From Acidimicrobiia bacterium (lineage in GTDB: Bacteria > Actinomycetota > Acidimicrobiia > Acidimicrobiales > Aldehydirespiratoraceae): 64,000 bases of DNA. The stretch lies in the NCBI GenBank assembly GCA_022828135.1, contig JAJEJB010000032.1:62001-126000 (forward strand), written 5' to 3'. The position numbers were made by a program, and so were the translations under genes. The notes beneath the pieces were generated by a model. The model was not told the DNA's origin. It saw only the letters and a list, made by a program, of their open reading frames with translations, and ran no database searches. Position 1 is the stretch's first letter. Each line of letters begins with the position of its first letter. Positions 27,036-35,085 of the stretch are shown piece after piece.

Positions 27036-28429
27036 ACCGTCGGCCACTCGGATTCCAGCCCGCTGACACCGGCTCGCGCCGCCACGGCCCTGTAGCGGCC
27101 GCCCACGTCCTCCAGCACGGCCGCCTCGTCCATGGTGAGAACTACCCGATTGCGCATGACGGTCTGACCGTTGATCACGACCGTGTCGACGTCCTGGCCT
27201 TGGGCTGCGAAGACCCCGGTGGCCACCGGGTTCCAGACGGGCTGAAGATGCGGGGCGTCGGTGTCGATGGTGATGAAGTCGGCCTTCTTGCCCGGCTCCA
27301 GCGAGCCGAGTGAATCCCCCAGCCCCAGGGCCCTGGCGCCGTTCAGCGTGGCCATCTCCAGCACAGTCTCGGGGCCGATGGCCAGGCGAGTCCCGGCCCG
27401 TTGCCTGGCCGAATGGCAGGCGATGCGCATATCCCGCAGCAGGTCGAGATTGGCGTTGGAAGGGGCCGCGTCACAGCCCAGCGCGACATTGACCCCGGCT
27501 TCGAGCATGTCGGTCACCGCGGCCGGACCCCAGGCCGCGGAGGCATTGTTGGCCGGATTGTGCGACACCGAGGTCCCGGTGGAGGCCAGGAGGCGGTGGT
27601 CGTCGCCATCGGCCACCGTGCAGTGGGCCAGCACGGTGCGGGGCCCGAGCAGGCCGTGGCCACCGGCGAGTTCGACGTGGCTGCGGAACCCGAGGCTGCG
27701 GGCGAAGTCGTTGTCCGCCGGCAGTTCGGCCAGGTGGACGGTGATGCCCATGTCGCGGGCCCGGGCCAGTTCCGACACCTCGTCGTAGAGCGTCAGATCA
27801 CAGGCCGGCTCGGCTGAGCGGCAGCCGAACCACACCTGGAGCCGGCCGTCGCCGGCTCCCTCCCAGCGGTCATGGGCGTCCAGCGTCTGCTGTATGGAGG
27901 ACTCCCGGGTCTGCCACATTCCGTGATGCCAGCCCAGCTCGTCACGGGTCTCGGGGCTGACGGCCATGGCCACCTTGCCGAGGGCAGCCCTTATCCCCGA
28001 GGTCACGCACACCTCGGCGATCCCGTCGAAGCCGTAGCGCTCGGCCAGCAGGCACTCCACGAACCCGGTGGTTCCCGACTTGAGCATTTCCAGGATTCCC
28101 AGGCGGGCGCTGGCGGCCGCGTCGGCTTCGCTGTAGGAGCCCTGCAGCGGGAAGATGCGGGCGAACAGCCAGCTCGAGAAGTCGGGGAGCCGCTTTCCCT
28201 CCGAGACGCCTCTCAGCATGGTCTGGGCCAGGTGCACATGGGTGTCGATCAGCCCCGGCATCACGATGTGGCCTCCGACGTCGACCTCTTCGGCGTCGGG
28301 ATAGCGGCTGCGCAGCTCCGCGGTCTTGCCCACCGCCGCGATGCGGTCGCCGGAGACCACCAGCGCGCCGTCTTCGATGATCTCCCTGAGCGGGTTCATC
28401 GTGATGACCGTCCCGTGGCTGAAGATCAT
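27032..28429 (-). CDS. Amidohydrolase (cytosine deaminase/TrzN-like, metal dependent)
   Basis: The 465-residue protein is a member of the amidohydrolase superfamily close to SsnA, TrzN and S-adenosylhomocysteine deaminases. Metal-site motifs are PGLIDTHVHLAQTMLRGV near residue 60, ITVHLAELPADN, TVLAHCTVADGDD, SVSHNPANNASAAWG and VALGCDAAPSNANLDLL. It probably removes an amino or halogen group from a purine- or triazine-like ring, substrate unknown. It overlaps the dehydrogenase gene by four bases and follows an EamA transporter by 34 bases, so the three form a minus-strand operon. Confidence 0.9.
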   Translation of the reverse strand: MIFSHGTVITMNPLREIIEDGALVVSGDRIAAVGKTAELRSRYPDAEEVDVGGHIVMPGLIDTHVHLAQTMLRGVSEGKRLPDFSSWLFARIFPLQGSYSEADAAASARLGILEMLKSGTTGFVECLLAERYGFDGIAEVCVTSGIRAALGKVAMAVSPETRDELGWHHGMWQTRESSIQQTLDAHDRWEGAGDGRLQVWFGCRSAEPACDLTLYDEVSELARARDMGITVHLAELPADNDFARSLGFRSHVELAGGHGLLGPRTVLAHCTVADGDDHRLLASTGTSVSHNPANNASAAWGPAAVTDMLEAGVNVALGCDAAPSNANLDLLRDMRIACHSARQRAGTRLAIGPETVLEMATLNGARALGLGDSLGSLEPGKKADFITIDTDAPHLQPVWNPVATGVFAAQGQDVDTVVINGQTVMRNRVVLTMDEAAVLEDVGGRYRAVAARAGVSGLESEWPTV

Positions 28430-28463
28430 GGGCCCAACGGTAACGGCGGGGATCGCGCTCGTT

Positions 28464-29306
28464 CTAGGCCGACGTCGCGCCGGGGCGGCTTCCCGCTATG
28501 GCCACCATCACCAGGCCGATGCCCAGCAGTTCCTGGCCGCTGGGCACCTGGGCCAGGGCGGCCAACCCCACGATCGTGGCGGTCACCGGCAGCAGGGCCT
28601 GCAGCAGGGCGAAGCGGGGCGGGTCGACCCGGCGCATCACTGCCTGATCGATCCGGTAGGGGATCACGTTGGACAGCAGCCCGGTGGCGACGCCCAGCGC
28701 GAGCACCAGCGGGGCGTCCAGCGCGCCGCCCACCGCCGAGATGCCGAAGGGGCCGATGGCCACCGCGCCGGCGAGCATCCCCAGACCCAGGCCGTCCACC
28801 GAGGCCGGGCTCCGGGCCACCCGGTGGCCGAGCAGGATGTAGCCCGCCCAGAACGCGCCGGCCAGCAGCGCGAAGGTCACCCCTCGGGCGGTGCCCTCGG
28901 CCTCCACCCCTGCCAGCACCAGCACACCGGCGATGGCCAGCACCAGCGCCCCCGCCGAACGCAGGGTGCGGGCCCCGACGGCGGCCACCACCACCGGTCC
29001 GGTGAACTCGATGGCCACCGCGTTGCCCAGCGGCAGCTTGTCCATGGCCAGGTAGAAGCACAGGTTCATGGCGGCCAGCGACACCCCGAAGGCCGCGGCC
29101 CTCCCCAGCACGTTCAGGTCCCAGCGACGACGCCACGAGCGTCGCAGCAGCACGATCATGGCCCCGGCGCCCAGCACCCGGAGCACAGCCACCCCGCTCG
29201 GCGCCAGCTCGTCGAACAGCGTCGCGGCGACGGCTGCGCCCAAGTACTGCGAGACCGCCCCGACCATGAACAGAGCCTCAGGAGGGAGCGCTCGGGGGCG
29301 CATCAC
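28464..29306 (-). CDS. EamA/DMT-family transporter (RhtA-like)
   Basis: The 280-residue protein has ten predicted helices arranged as two EamA repeats. FYLAMDKLPLGNAVAIEFTG, WAGYILLGHRVA and SNVIPYRIDQAVMRRVDPPRF fit the RhtA subgroup that exports threonine/homoserine or related metabolites. It leads the operon with the amidohydrolase and dehydrogenase, and may move their substrate or product. Start codons GTG and ATG lie side by side. Confidence 0.88.
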   Translation of the reverse strand: MMRPRALPPEALFMVGAVSQYLGAAVAATLFDELAPSGVAVLRVLGAGAMIVLLRRSWRRRWDLNVLGRAAAFGVSLAAMNLCFYLAMDKLPLGNAVAIEFTGPVVVAAVGARTLRSAGALVLAIAGVLVLAGVEAEGTARGVTFALLAGAFWAGYILLGHRVARSPASVDGLGLGMLAGAVAIGPFGISAVGGALDAPLVLALGVATGLLSNVIPYRIDQAVMRRVDPPRFALLQALLPVTATIVGLAALAQVPSGQELLGIGLVMVAIAGSRPGATSA

Positions 29307-29327
29307 GACCCCGGATAGGGTGAGGTC

Positions 29328-29825
29328 ATGGCACTCGACGACCAGCTCGTTAACCGGCTCACCTGGAAGATCCCCAACGCTCTGGCGCTGATCGGGTCGC
29401 GCTCAGGATCCGAACGCAACGGTATGACCGCAAGCTGGATCACGCAGTTGTCGATGGAGCCGGTGCTCATAGGTGTCGGGGTGGACAATACGGCAGTGAC
29501 GCACCGTCTCATCTCCGAGGGGGGCTCGTTCACCGTGAACCTGTGGAACGCAGAGGACACCCGGGTGTTCGTCAAGTTCTCCAAGCCCGCCACCTATGCG
29601 GACGGAGCCCTAAACGGCCGGGCTGTGAAGGAGGCGACCACGGGCGCGCCGGTGTTCACCGAGGCCATCGCCTGGATGGACTGCGAGGTGCGCCACGCCG
29701 TCGACCTCGGCACCCACACCCTGTTCGTGGGCGAACTGGTGGATGGCGACATCCATGTCGACGAGGCCCGCTCAGCCTCGATGAGCGACACCCGCATGAA
29801 GTACGGGGGCGTCAAGCGCCACTGA
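29328..29825 (+). CDS. Flavin reductase-like FMN-binding protein
   Basis: The 165-residue protein has the split-barrel flavin reductase fold: ALALIGSRSGSERNGMTASW with ITQLSMEPVLIGVGV near residues 18-52, then GSFTVNLWNAEDTRVFVKFS, and a C-terminal TLFVGELVDGDIH strand. Such proteins supply FMNH2 or FADH2 to two-component monooxygenases. The HpaB-like oxygenase about 6.6 kb downstream lacks an adjacent reductase, so this could serve it, but that is inference. It diverges from the EamA gene with 21 bases between starts. Confidence 0.85.
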   Translation: MALDDQLVNRLTWKIPNALALIGSRSGSERNGMTASWITQLSMEPVLIGVGVDNTAVTHRLISEGGSFTVNLWNAEDTRVFVKFSKPATYADGALNGRAVKEATTGAPVFTEAIAWMDCEVRHAVDLGTHTLFVGELVDGDIHVDEARSASMSDTRMKYGGVKRH

Positions 29826-29837
29826 AGCTATACAGCT

Positions 29838-29946
29838 CAGAATGTAAACTTATCCTCCTAAACCAGGCTAGATGCTAGATACTTCTAGTAGTAAATATCT
29901 CAAAATGTAAAAGTTATCTGCTAATAGGTCGGTAGTGTAAACTAAT
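29838..29946 (+). promoter_or_regulatory. AT-rich promoter/operator region with repeated AATGTAAA motifs upstream of fic
   Basis: This stretch is strikingly A/T-rich against GC-rich surroundings. Two imperfect direct repeats, AATGTAAACTTATC at 29841 and AATGTAAAAGTTATC at 29904, and a third partial copy AGTGTAAACTAATG ending at the fic start give about 63-base and 30-base spacing. It also holds CTAGATGCTAGATACTTCTAG. It marks the edge of the accessory island and is a likely autoregulatory site. Confidence 0.6.
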
Positions 29947-31456
29947 GGCTCGATCCTTGGCCACCCCATGGCCGACTGGGCCCCGGTCGATCTTCTTTGA
30001 TGACGTTGCTTCCCGGCCGATGCTCGCAAGGGCTGTCCGAGAGGGCCGGATACGCCAGCTCGCACCGAAGGTCTACACCGCCGACTTGGTGAGCCCGCCC
30101 TCTGAGATCATCGTCGAGAATCGGTGGCGTGTGCTGGCGAGGGTCCTACCGGGCGCCGTCATTGCTGATCGGTCCGCCGCGGAAGACGGTCGGGTGGTGT
30201 CGGGTCGGCTCTTCGTGGTGTCCGATCTCCCCCGCAAGTCGATTCGACTGCCCGGGCTTGAAATTCGAGTGCGGTCGGGCCAGCCCATCGAGACTCCTGT
30301 GCCGGATCTGTCGTGGGCTGACGGGCTGAGGATGTCGAGCCCGGCGCGGACACTTCTCGACAACCTTCCAGAGTCGCGCCGCCGGGGCGGACGAGCATCT
30401 CGCACTCTGAGCTTGCCGGAGTTGGAGGACTGGCTGGCGCGTAAGTCCCTCGCCTGGGGTGCCGAGCGACTTGAGAGGTTGCGCCTGGACACCGTCGCGC
30501 TGGCTGAAGCCCTCGGCGCGACACGCCACCTGGACGCGGTGGGGCGTCTATTCGACCAAGTATCAGGCCGCTTGCCACCTCGTCCTCAGGCGGGACCGCT
30601 GCTGGTCGCCCTGACTCAGGGCCGGGCCTGGGATGAGCGCCGGGTGGTCATGTTCGACCGTGCGGCTCGAGCCACGACCCAACTCGACCCGAGCCTGGTG
30701 CCCGAATGGCTTCCGCCTCCGGAGACTCCTGGAGAGTTGCCGTTCTACGAGAGCTACTTCTCCAACTACATCGAGGGCACCGAGTTCACCATCGACGAGG
30801 CCAGGCGCATTGTGGATACCCAGCAGCCGCCAGCGGCCCGCCCCGCGGACGGGCACGACATTCTCGGCACGTACCGGTGCGTCTCTGATCCGATCGGGCG
30901 CAGCACCACGTCGGATGACCCCGATGAACTGGTCGGGTACCTGATCGATCGCCACCGCACGATCCTGGCCGGCCGTCCCGATCAGGGGCCGGGCTGCTGG
31001 AAGACGGAAGCGAACCGCGTCGGGGCGTACGACTTCGTGGTGCCGGAGCAGGTGGAGGGCACGCTGCGCAAGGGGCTGGCGTTGGTAAACGGGATTCCTC
31101 CCGGAATCGGTCGAGCCCTCTACGTGATGTTCGTCGTGTGCGAGGTGCACCCCTTCAGCGACGGCAACGGCCGCGTCGCTCGAGTGATGATGAACGTCGA
31201 GCTGTCTGCCGCCGACGCGTCACGGATCGTGATTCCGAGCGTGTACCGAGACGAGTATGCCGCTGGCCTGCGGCGTGCCTCTCTCAACGACGGCGACCTC
31301 GAAGCGCTCATCCGGGTGATGGCCCACGCTTGGCGATGGACAGCCGCCATGCCATGGCCCGACCAAGCCGCCGTCAAGGGCCAGCTAGAGGCCACCAACG
31401 CCCTGCAGGACCCCATCACCGCCCGCGAGACAGGCCTCCACCTAGACCTGCCCTGA
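29945..31456 (+). CDS. Fic family protein with N-terminal AbiEi-like regulatory domain
   Basis: Fic enzymes transfer AMP (or other NMPs) to target proteins. The 503-residue protein has the full active site HPFSDGNGRVAR near residue 401, and the self-inhibitory helix motif SNYIEGTEF near residue 273, with Glu positioned to block ATP. An N-terminal segment (residues ~15-60, FFDDVASRPMLARAVREG then RIRQLAPKVYTADL) resembles the winged-helix domain of AbiEi-type antitoxins. Toxin and DNA-binding control are thus in one chain. It is the first gene of the accessory island, preceded by an AT-rich repeat-containing promoter. Confidence 0.88.
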   Translation: MARSLATPWPTGPRSIFFDDVASRPMLARAVREGRIRQLAPKVYTADLVSPPSEIIVENRWRVLARVLPGAVIADRSAAEDGRVVSGRLFVVSDLPRKSIRLPGLEIRVRSGQPIETPVPDLSWADGLRMSSPARTLLDNLPESRRRGGRASRTLSLPELEDWLARKSLAWGAERLERLRLDTVALAEALGATRHLDAVGRLFDQVSGRLPPRPQAGPLLVALTQGRAWDERRVVMFDRAARATTQLDPSLVPEWLPPPETPGELPFYESYFSNYIEGTEFTIDEARRIVDTQQPPAARPADGHDILGTYRCVSDPIGRSTTSDDPDELVGYLIDRHRTILAGRPDQGPGCWKTEANRVGAYDFVVPEQVEGTLRKGLALVNGIPPGIGRALYVMFVVCEVHPFSDGNGRVARVMMNVELSAADASRIVIPSVYRDEYAAGLRRASLNDGDLEALIRVMAHAWRWTAAMPWPDQAAVKGQLEATNALQDPITARETGLHLDLP

Positions 31457-31589
31457 CCGCGGTCACTCTTCAACCGGTCCCTCATGGCCCCCGATGGGCT
31501 GTTCCACACATCGACTGCGTCTCGGCCAGCTTCAGAGTGCGGCGCGGTCGCTGGCCGGTGCGCCGGGCTCCGCGCTTGAATGTGTCGCG

Positions 31590-32540
31590 ATGACTGGGTC
31601 TGAGACGCCGCCGACCGCCGACTTTGGGCAGCGCTACGCCGAGATCGACGTCACCCACTGGCCGGTCGCCAGTCGAGAGCAGCTCGGCACAAAGCCCAAG
31701 CGTTGGCTGACGGATCCGCAGGGTGATCGCTGGCTAATGAAGTACACCACCCACAATCAGCGTCCTGACGGGACGCGTCATCGGAAAGGAGATGACTGGT
31801 CAGAGCGCATAGCCAACGGTGTGGCGGAACGGCTCGGCGTCCCCGCGGCCCGCACCGACCTTGCTGTGGAGCGCACCGGTGGGCGGCCAGAGTTCGGCGT
31901 CATCAGCAAGTCGGTGCTTGAGGCACCCAGCGGCGACGAGATGCAGAGCGTCGAGGAACTGGTCCACGGTAACGAACTCCTGAGCATTGAGGCAGCCGGT
32001 CGCGAGCGGGTGGGCTACACCGTGGAAGCGGTTAGGGAAGCCCTTGATGGCGTTGGAGTTCCCTATGGCATTGAGGATGGTCTCACGGCATGGGACTTGT
32101 TCGTCGGCTACCTCGTCTTGGACGCAGTAGTCGGCAACACGGATCGCCATGAGGAGAACTGGGCTGTGATCGACGGCGCCGGAGGCCGTCGTCTCGCACC
32201 AACCTTCGACCACGCCTCATGCCTGGGCTTCCAGCTGGATGACGAGCACCGGACACGTCGACTGCGCACGCGCGACCGCGGCTACACGCCCGAGGCGTGG
32301 GCGGACCGAGCAAGGACGCCGTTCGAGGCACGAGCGCATCCTGTCTTCGCAGCGCGGCGCGCGTTGGATCTGACAGATCGAGCCGCACGCGGCCGCTGGC
32401 TGGGCCGGTGCAAGGACGCGGAGCGCCTTGTCGAGCCTGTCTGGATGATCCCTGAGGGGCGTATGTCCCGCCCGGCGCGGGAGTTCGCTGAGCGCATGCT
32501 GCGACAGAATTGCCGTCGGCTGCTTGGGGAGTCCCGCTAG
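31590..32540 (+). CDS. HipA-like serine/threonine kinase (C-terminal kinase part)
   Basis: The 316-residue protein matches the kinase lobe of HipA/CtkA-type toxins. A Lys in DRWLMKYTTH near residue 50 corresponds to the ATP-binding lysine. The catalytic loop VVGNTDRHEENWAVIDG lies near residue 181, and the metal motif LAPTFDHASCLGF follows. The HipA N-terminal subdomain is missing and is instead encoded by the next gene, which overlaps by one base. HipA kinases phosphorylate tRNA synthetases and cause growth arrest; the target here is unknown. The ATG was chosen since the upstream frame has no conserved sequence. No HipB-type HTH gene adjoins it. Confidence 0.82.
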   Translation: MTGSETPPTADFGQRYAEIDVTHWPVASREQLGTKPKRWLTDPQGDRWLMKYTTHNQRPDGTRHRKGDDWSERIANGVAERLGVPAARTDLAVERTGGRPEFGVISKSVLEAPSGDEMQSVEELVHGNELLSIEAAGRERVGYTVEAVREALDGVGVPYGIEDGLTAWDLFVGYLVLDAVVGNTDRHEENWAVIDGAGGRRLAPTFDHASCLGFQLDDEHRTRRLRTRDRGYTPEAWADRARTPFEARAHPVFAARRALDLTDRAARGRWLGRCKDAERLVEPVWMIPEGRMSRPAREFAERMLRQNCRRLLGESR

Positions 32541-33319
32541 TGTCGGGTGTCATACCCACGGCGTACGGTGAGTTCATGCTCCAATCTGGAGAACGGCGTC
32601 TCTACGCGGCGTGGCGCAACCCCGACGGCCTGATCCGCCCGGTGGGGATGCTGACGCGCCGCTCTACCGGCGACGGCGAGTCGTATCGTTTTGTGTATCT
32701 GAAGGCAGCCGAGCAGTTCGACGGCTTCAAGTGCCTTCCCGGCTTGCCCGACTTGCACCGTGCCTACGAGAGCGAGTGCCTCTTCCCGGTATTTCGCAAC
32801 CGTCTGATGCCTCGGAGCAGACCCGATTACGGAGACTTCGTCGGAGAGTTGGATCTCGACGTGGAGACCGACCCATTCGAGGTGCTGGTCCGCAGCGAGG
32901 GTTGGCGAGCGACGGACCGCGTCGAGGTGTTCGCTCAGCCCGAGCGGGCCCCCGACGGCAGGCTCACCACTCTTTTCTTCGTTCGTGGCATCCGCCATCT
33001 TGAGGGTGCCTCGCGGGCTGTCAGCGAGGTGCGGCAAGGCGATGTTCTGGAGCTTGAGGACGAGCCAGGCAACCCGGTGAACCCGCAGGCGGTTCTTGTG
33101 AGCACTCGCACGGGGCGCAGAGTGGGCTGGGTTCCCGACTGCCTGGTCGGGACCGTCCACGAACTGCAGGAGTTGGGCTCAGACGTCGAGGTCATTGCCG
33201 AACACGTCAATCCTGACACGTCACCATCGCACATGCGGCTGATGTGCCGGCTTCGGGCACCGTGGCCCGACGGCTATCAGCCCCTCACCGGCCCCGAGTA
33301 CCAGCCCATGACAGCCTGA
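32540..33319 (+). CDS. HipA N-terminal-like protein with C-terminal HIRAN domain
   Basis: The 259-residue protein starts at GTG overlapping the kinase stop. Residues ~15-165 look like the HipA N-terminal subdomain, with YRFVYLKAAEQF, then GLPDLHRAYESECLFPVF and SRPDYGDFVGELDL. Residues ~172-240 form a HIRAN domain (GDVLELEDEPGNPVNPQAVL, then TGRRVGWVPDCLV), a module that binds 3' DNA ends in helicases such as HLTF. I infer that it partners or restrains the upstream kinase, as HipS does in split HipBST systems. Confidence 0.8.
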   Translation: MSGVIPTAYGEFMLQSGERRLYAAWRNPDGLIRPVGMLTRRSTGDGESYRFVYLKAAEQFDGFKCLPGLPDLHRAYESECLFPVFRNRLMPRSRPDYGDFVGELDLDVETDPFEVLVRSEGWRATDRVEVFAQPERAPDGRLTTLFFVRGIRHLEGASRAVSEVRQGDVLELEDEPGNPVNPQAVLVSTRTGRRVGWVPDCLVGTVHELQELGSDVEVIAEHVNPDTSPSHMRLMCRLRAPWPDGYQPLTGPEYQPMTA

Positions 33320-33421
33320 CGACTCGCGCCTTCGGCGTAGTGGGCGATCACCAGAGCGTCCTTGATGTCACTCTAGCCGAGGTCTCAGCGGTTGTCGCTG
33401 CCCGCTAGTACGGTGAGTGGC

Positions 33422-34844
33422 GTGGCCGAGCCTCATCGCAACAGCCTCTATTTCGGCGACTGTCTGAACGTGATGCAGCAGTGGCCGGAAGAGACTGTCG
33501 ACCTCTGCTATCTGGACCCGCCGTTCAACTCCAAGACCGACTACAACGTGCTCTTCGGCTCGGATCTCGACACGGGGCGGCGGGCGCAGATTGTGGCATT
33601 CGAGGACACTTGGTCGTGGAGCGAGGACGCCGTGGCCCGAGTGGAGCGTCTGACGAAGGCGGCGGCCTACCCGGAGCGGGCCCGTTGCATCTCCGGGCTG
33701 CGCACCATGCTCGGACCTTCGGGCATGCTGGCCTATCTGGCCTACATGGCTGAGCGGCTCAGCGAGGTGCAGCGATTGCTCAAGCCCTCCGGCAGCGTCT
33801 ACCTGCACTGCGACCCGACAGCTTCCCACTACCTGAAAGCGACTATGGACGCAATCTTCGGGGCCTCCAACTTCCGCAACGAGATCGTGTGGAGGATCGG
33901 CTGGGTAAGCGGTTTCAAGACGCAGAAGCGGGGCTGGATACGCAACCACGACACGCTGCTCTATTACGTCAAGTCTCCGCAGGCAGTGAAGCGGTTCAAC
34001 AAGGAGCACCTGCCCTATCCGGAGGGCTATCTCCGCCGTGACGGTAACCCACCCCGAGGCAAGGGGATACCGGTCGAGGACACATGGAACTGCCATTCGG
34101 GAGATGTCTTGGATTCGATCATGATCAAGAGCTTCTCACGAGAGAAACTGGGCTACCCGACCCAGAAGCCGGTCGCTCTGCTGGAGCGCATCATCAAGGC
34201 CTCGTCGAATCCGGGCGACCTGGTGCTGGACCCGTTTCTGCGGATGCGGCACGACGGTCGCAGCCGCGGACAAGCTGGACCGGGACTGGATCGGAATCGA
34301 TATCTCGCCCTTCGCGGTGGACCTGATGAAGGCCCGCCTGGGCGAGGGCCGCGACATTCCACTCCACGGGATGCCGGCCGACTACGCATCGGCCGTCCAG
34401 CTGTCCGCCGCCGACGCCTTCGAGTTCGAGAAGTGGGCCGTTAGCCGAATCGACGGGATGGTGCCCAACCAGAAGCAGCGCGCCGACGCCGGGATCGACG
34501 GCAGGGGGCATCTCGTTGTCGAGCCGGAGAACCGTGACAGCGACATCGTCGTCGCACAGGTCAAGGGAGGCAAGCCCACGCGGGGCCAACTGCGCGATTT
34601 CCTGCATGTTGTGGAACGTGAAGATGCAGCTCTGGGCGTCTTCATCACGCTCGATGCGGTGCCGAGGCAGTGGCAGGCGGAGGCATCCGGCGCTGGCGTG
34701 ATCAACATCGGCGCCTCGACATTTCCCAGAGTTCAGTGCTGGTCCATACGCGAGCACTTCGATGGTTCTCCGCCCAAGCTGCCGCCGTTGACCGATCCAT
34801 ACACCGGCAAGGAGATCGCACGACAGCGTGTGCTCGATCTCTGA
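33422..34844 (+). pseudogene. Frameshifted DNA adenine methyltransferase fused to an Mrr-like nuclease domain
   Basis: The first part (GTG start) is a beta-class N6-adenine methyltransferase: NSLYFGDCLNVMQQWP, motif IV YLDPPFNSKTDYNVLFG, FRNEIVWRIGWVSG, and GYPTQKPVALLERIIK. Just before motif I the frame breaks near 34235-34238, where one extra base in CCGTTTCTG shifts reading. In the next frame it resumes as CGCGTTVAAADKLDRDWIGI and continues into a C-terminal domain with GIDGRGHLVV and IVVAQVKGGKPTRGQLRDF, a PD-(D/E)xK pattern like Mrr nucleases. If intact it would be about 473 residues, a single-chain modification-restriction enzyme. The break could be genuine decay, programmed or a sequencing error. 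Confidence 0.8.
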
Positions 34845-35085
34845 TCGCGCCCCGTGCAGGCAGCGGCTCTATGGATAGATAGGTGGGAGCGGCTGCCCAT
34901 GGGACCGGGCTCGAGGTCGTGGCCCGGCGGGGTCACGAACGCTGCCGATCCACGCGAACGCTACCAATCCACGCGAAGCGCTCGTGCGGCTTGTGAACCG
35001 GGCCAATGGGGGCGCTTTAGGGCCTCGTGGGGCTTCTAGGGGGCGCATTTGAGCGAGATGGGGGCGTAATGGGGGCGAGATCCTC

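Noticed and set aside
34845..35085. Small RNA or attachment site between the broken R-M gene and the MFS gene
   Set aside because: There are only short repeats (ATCCACGCGAA twice, GGGGGCG several times) and no tRNA end, integrase or convincing hairpin.
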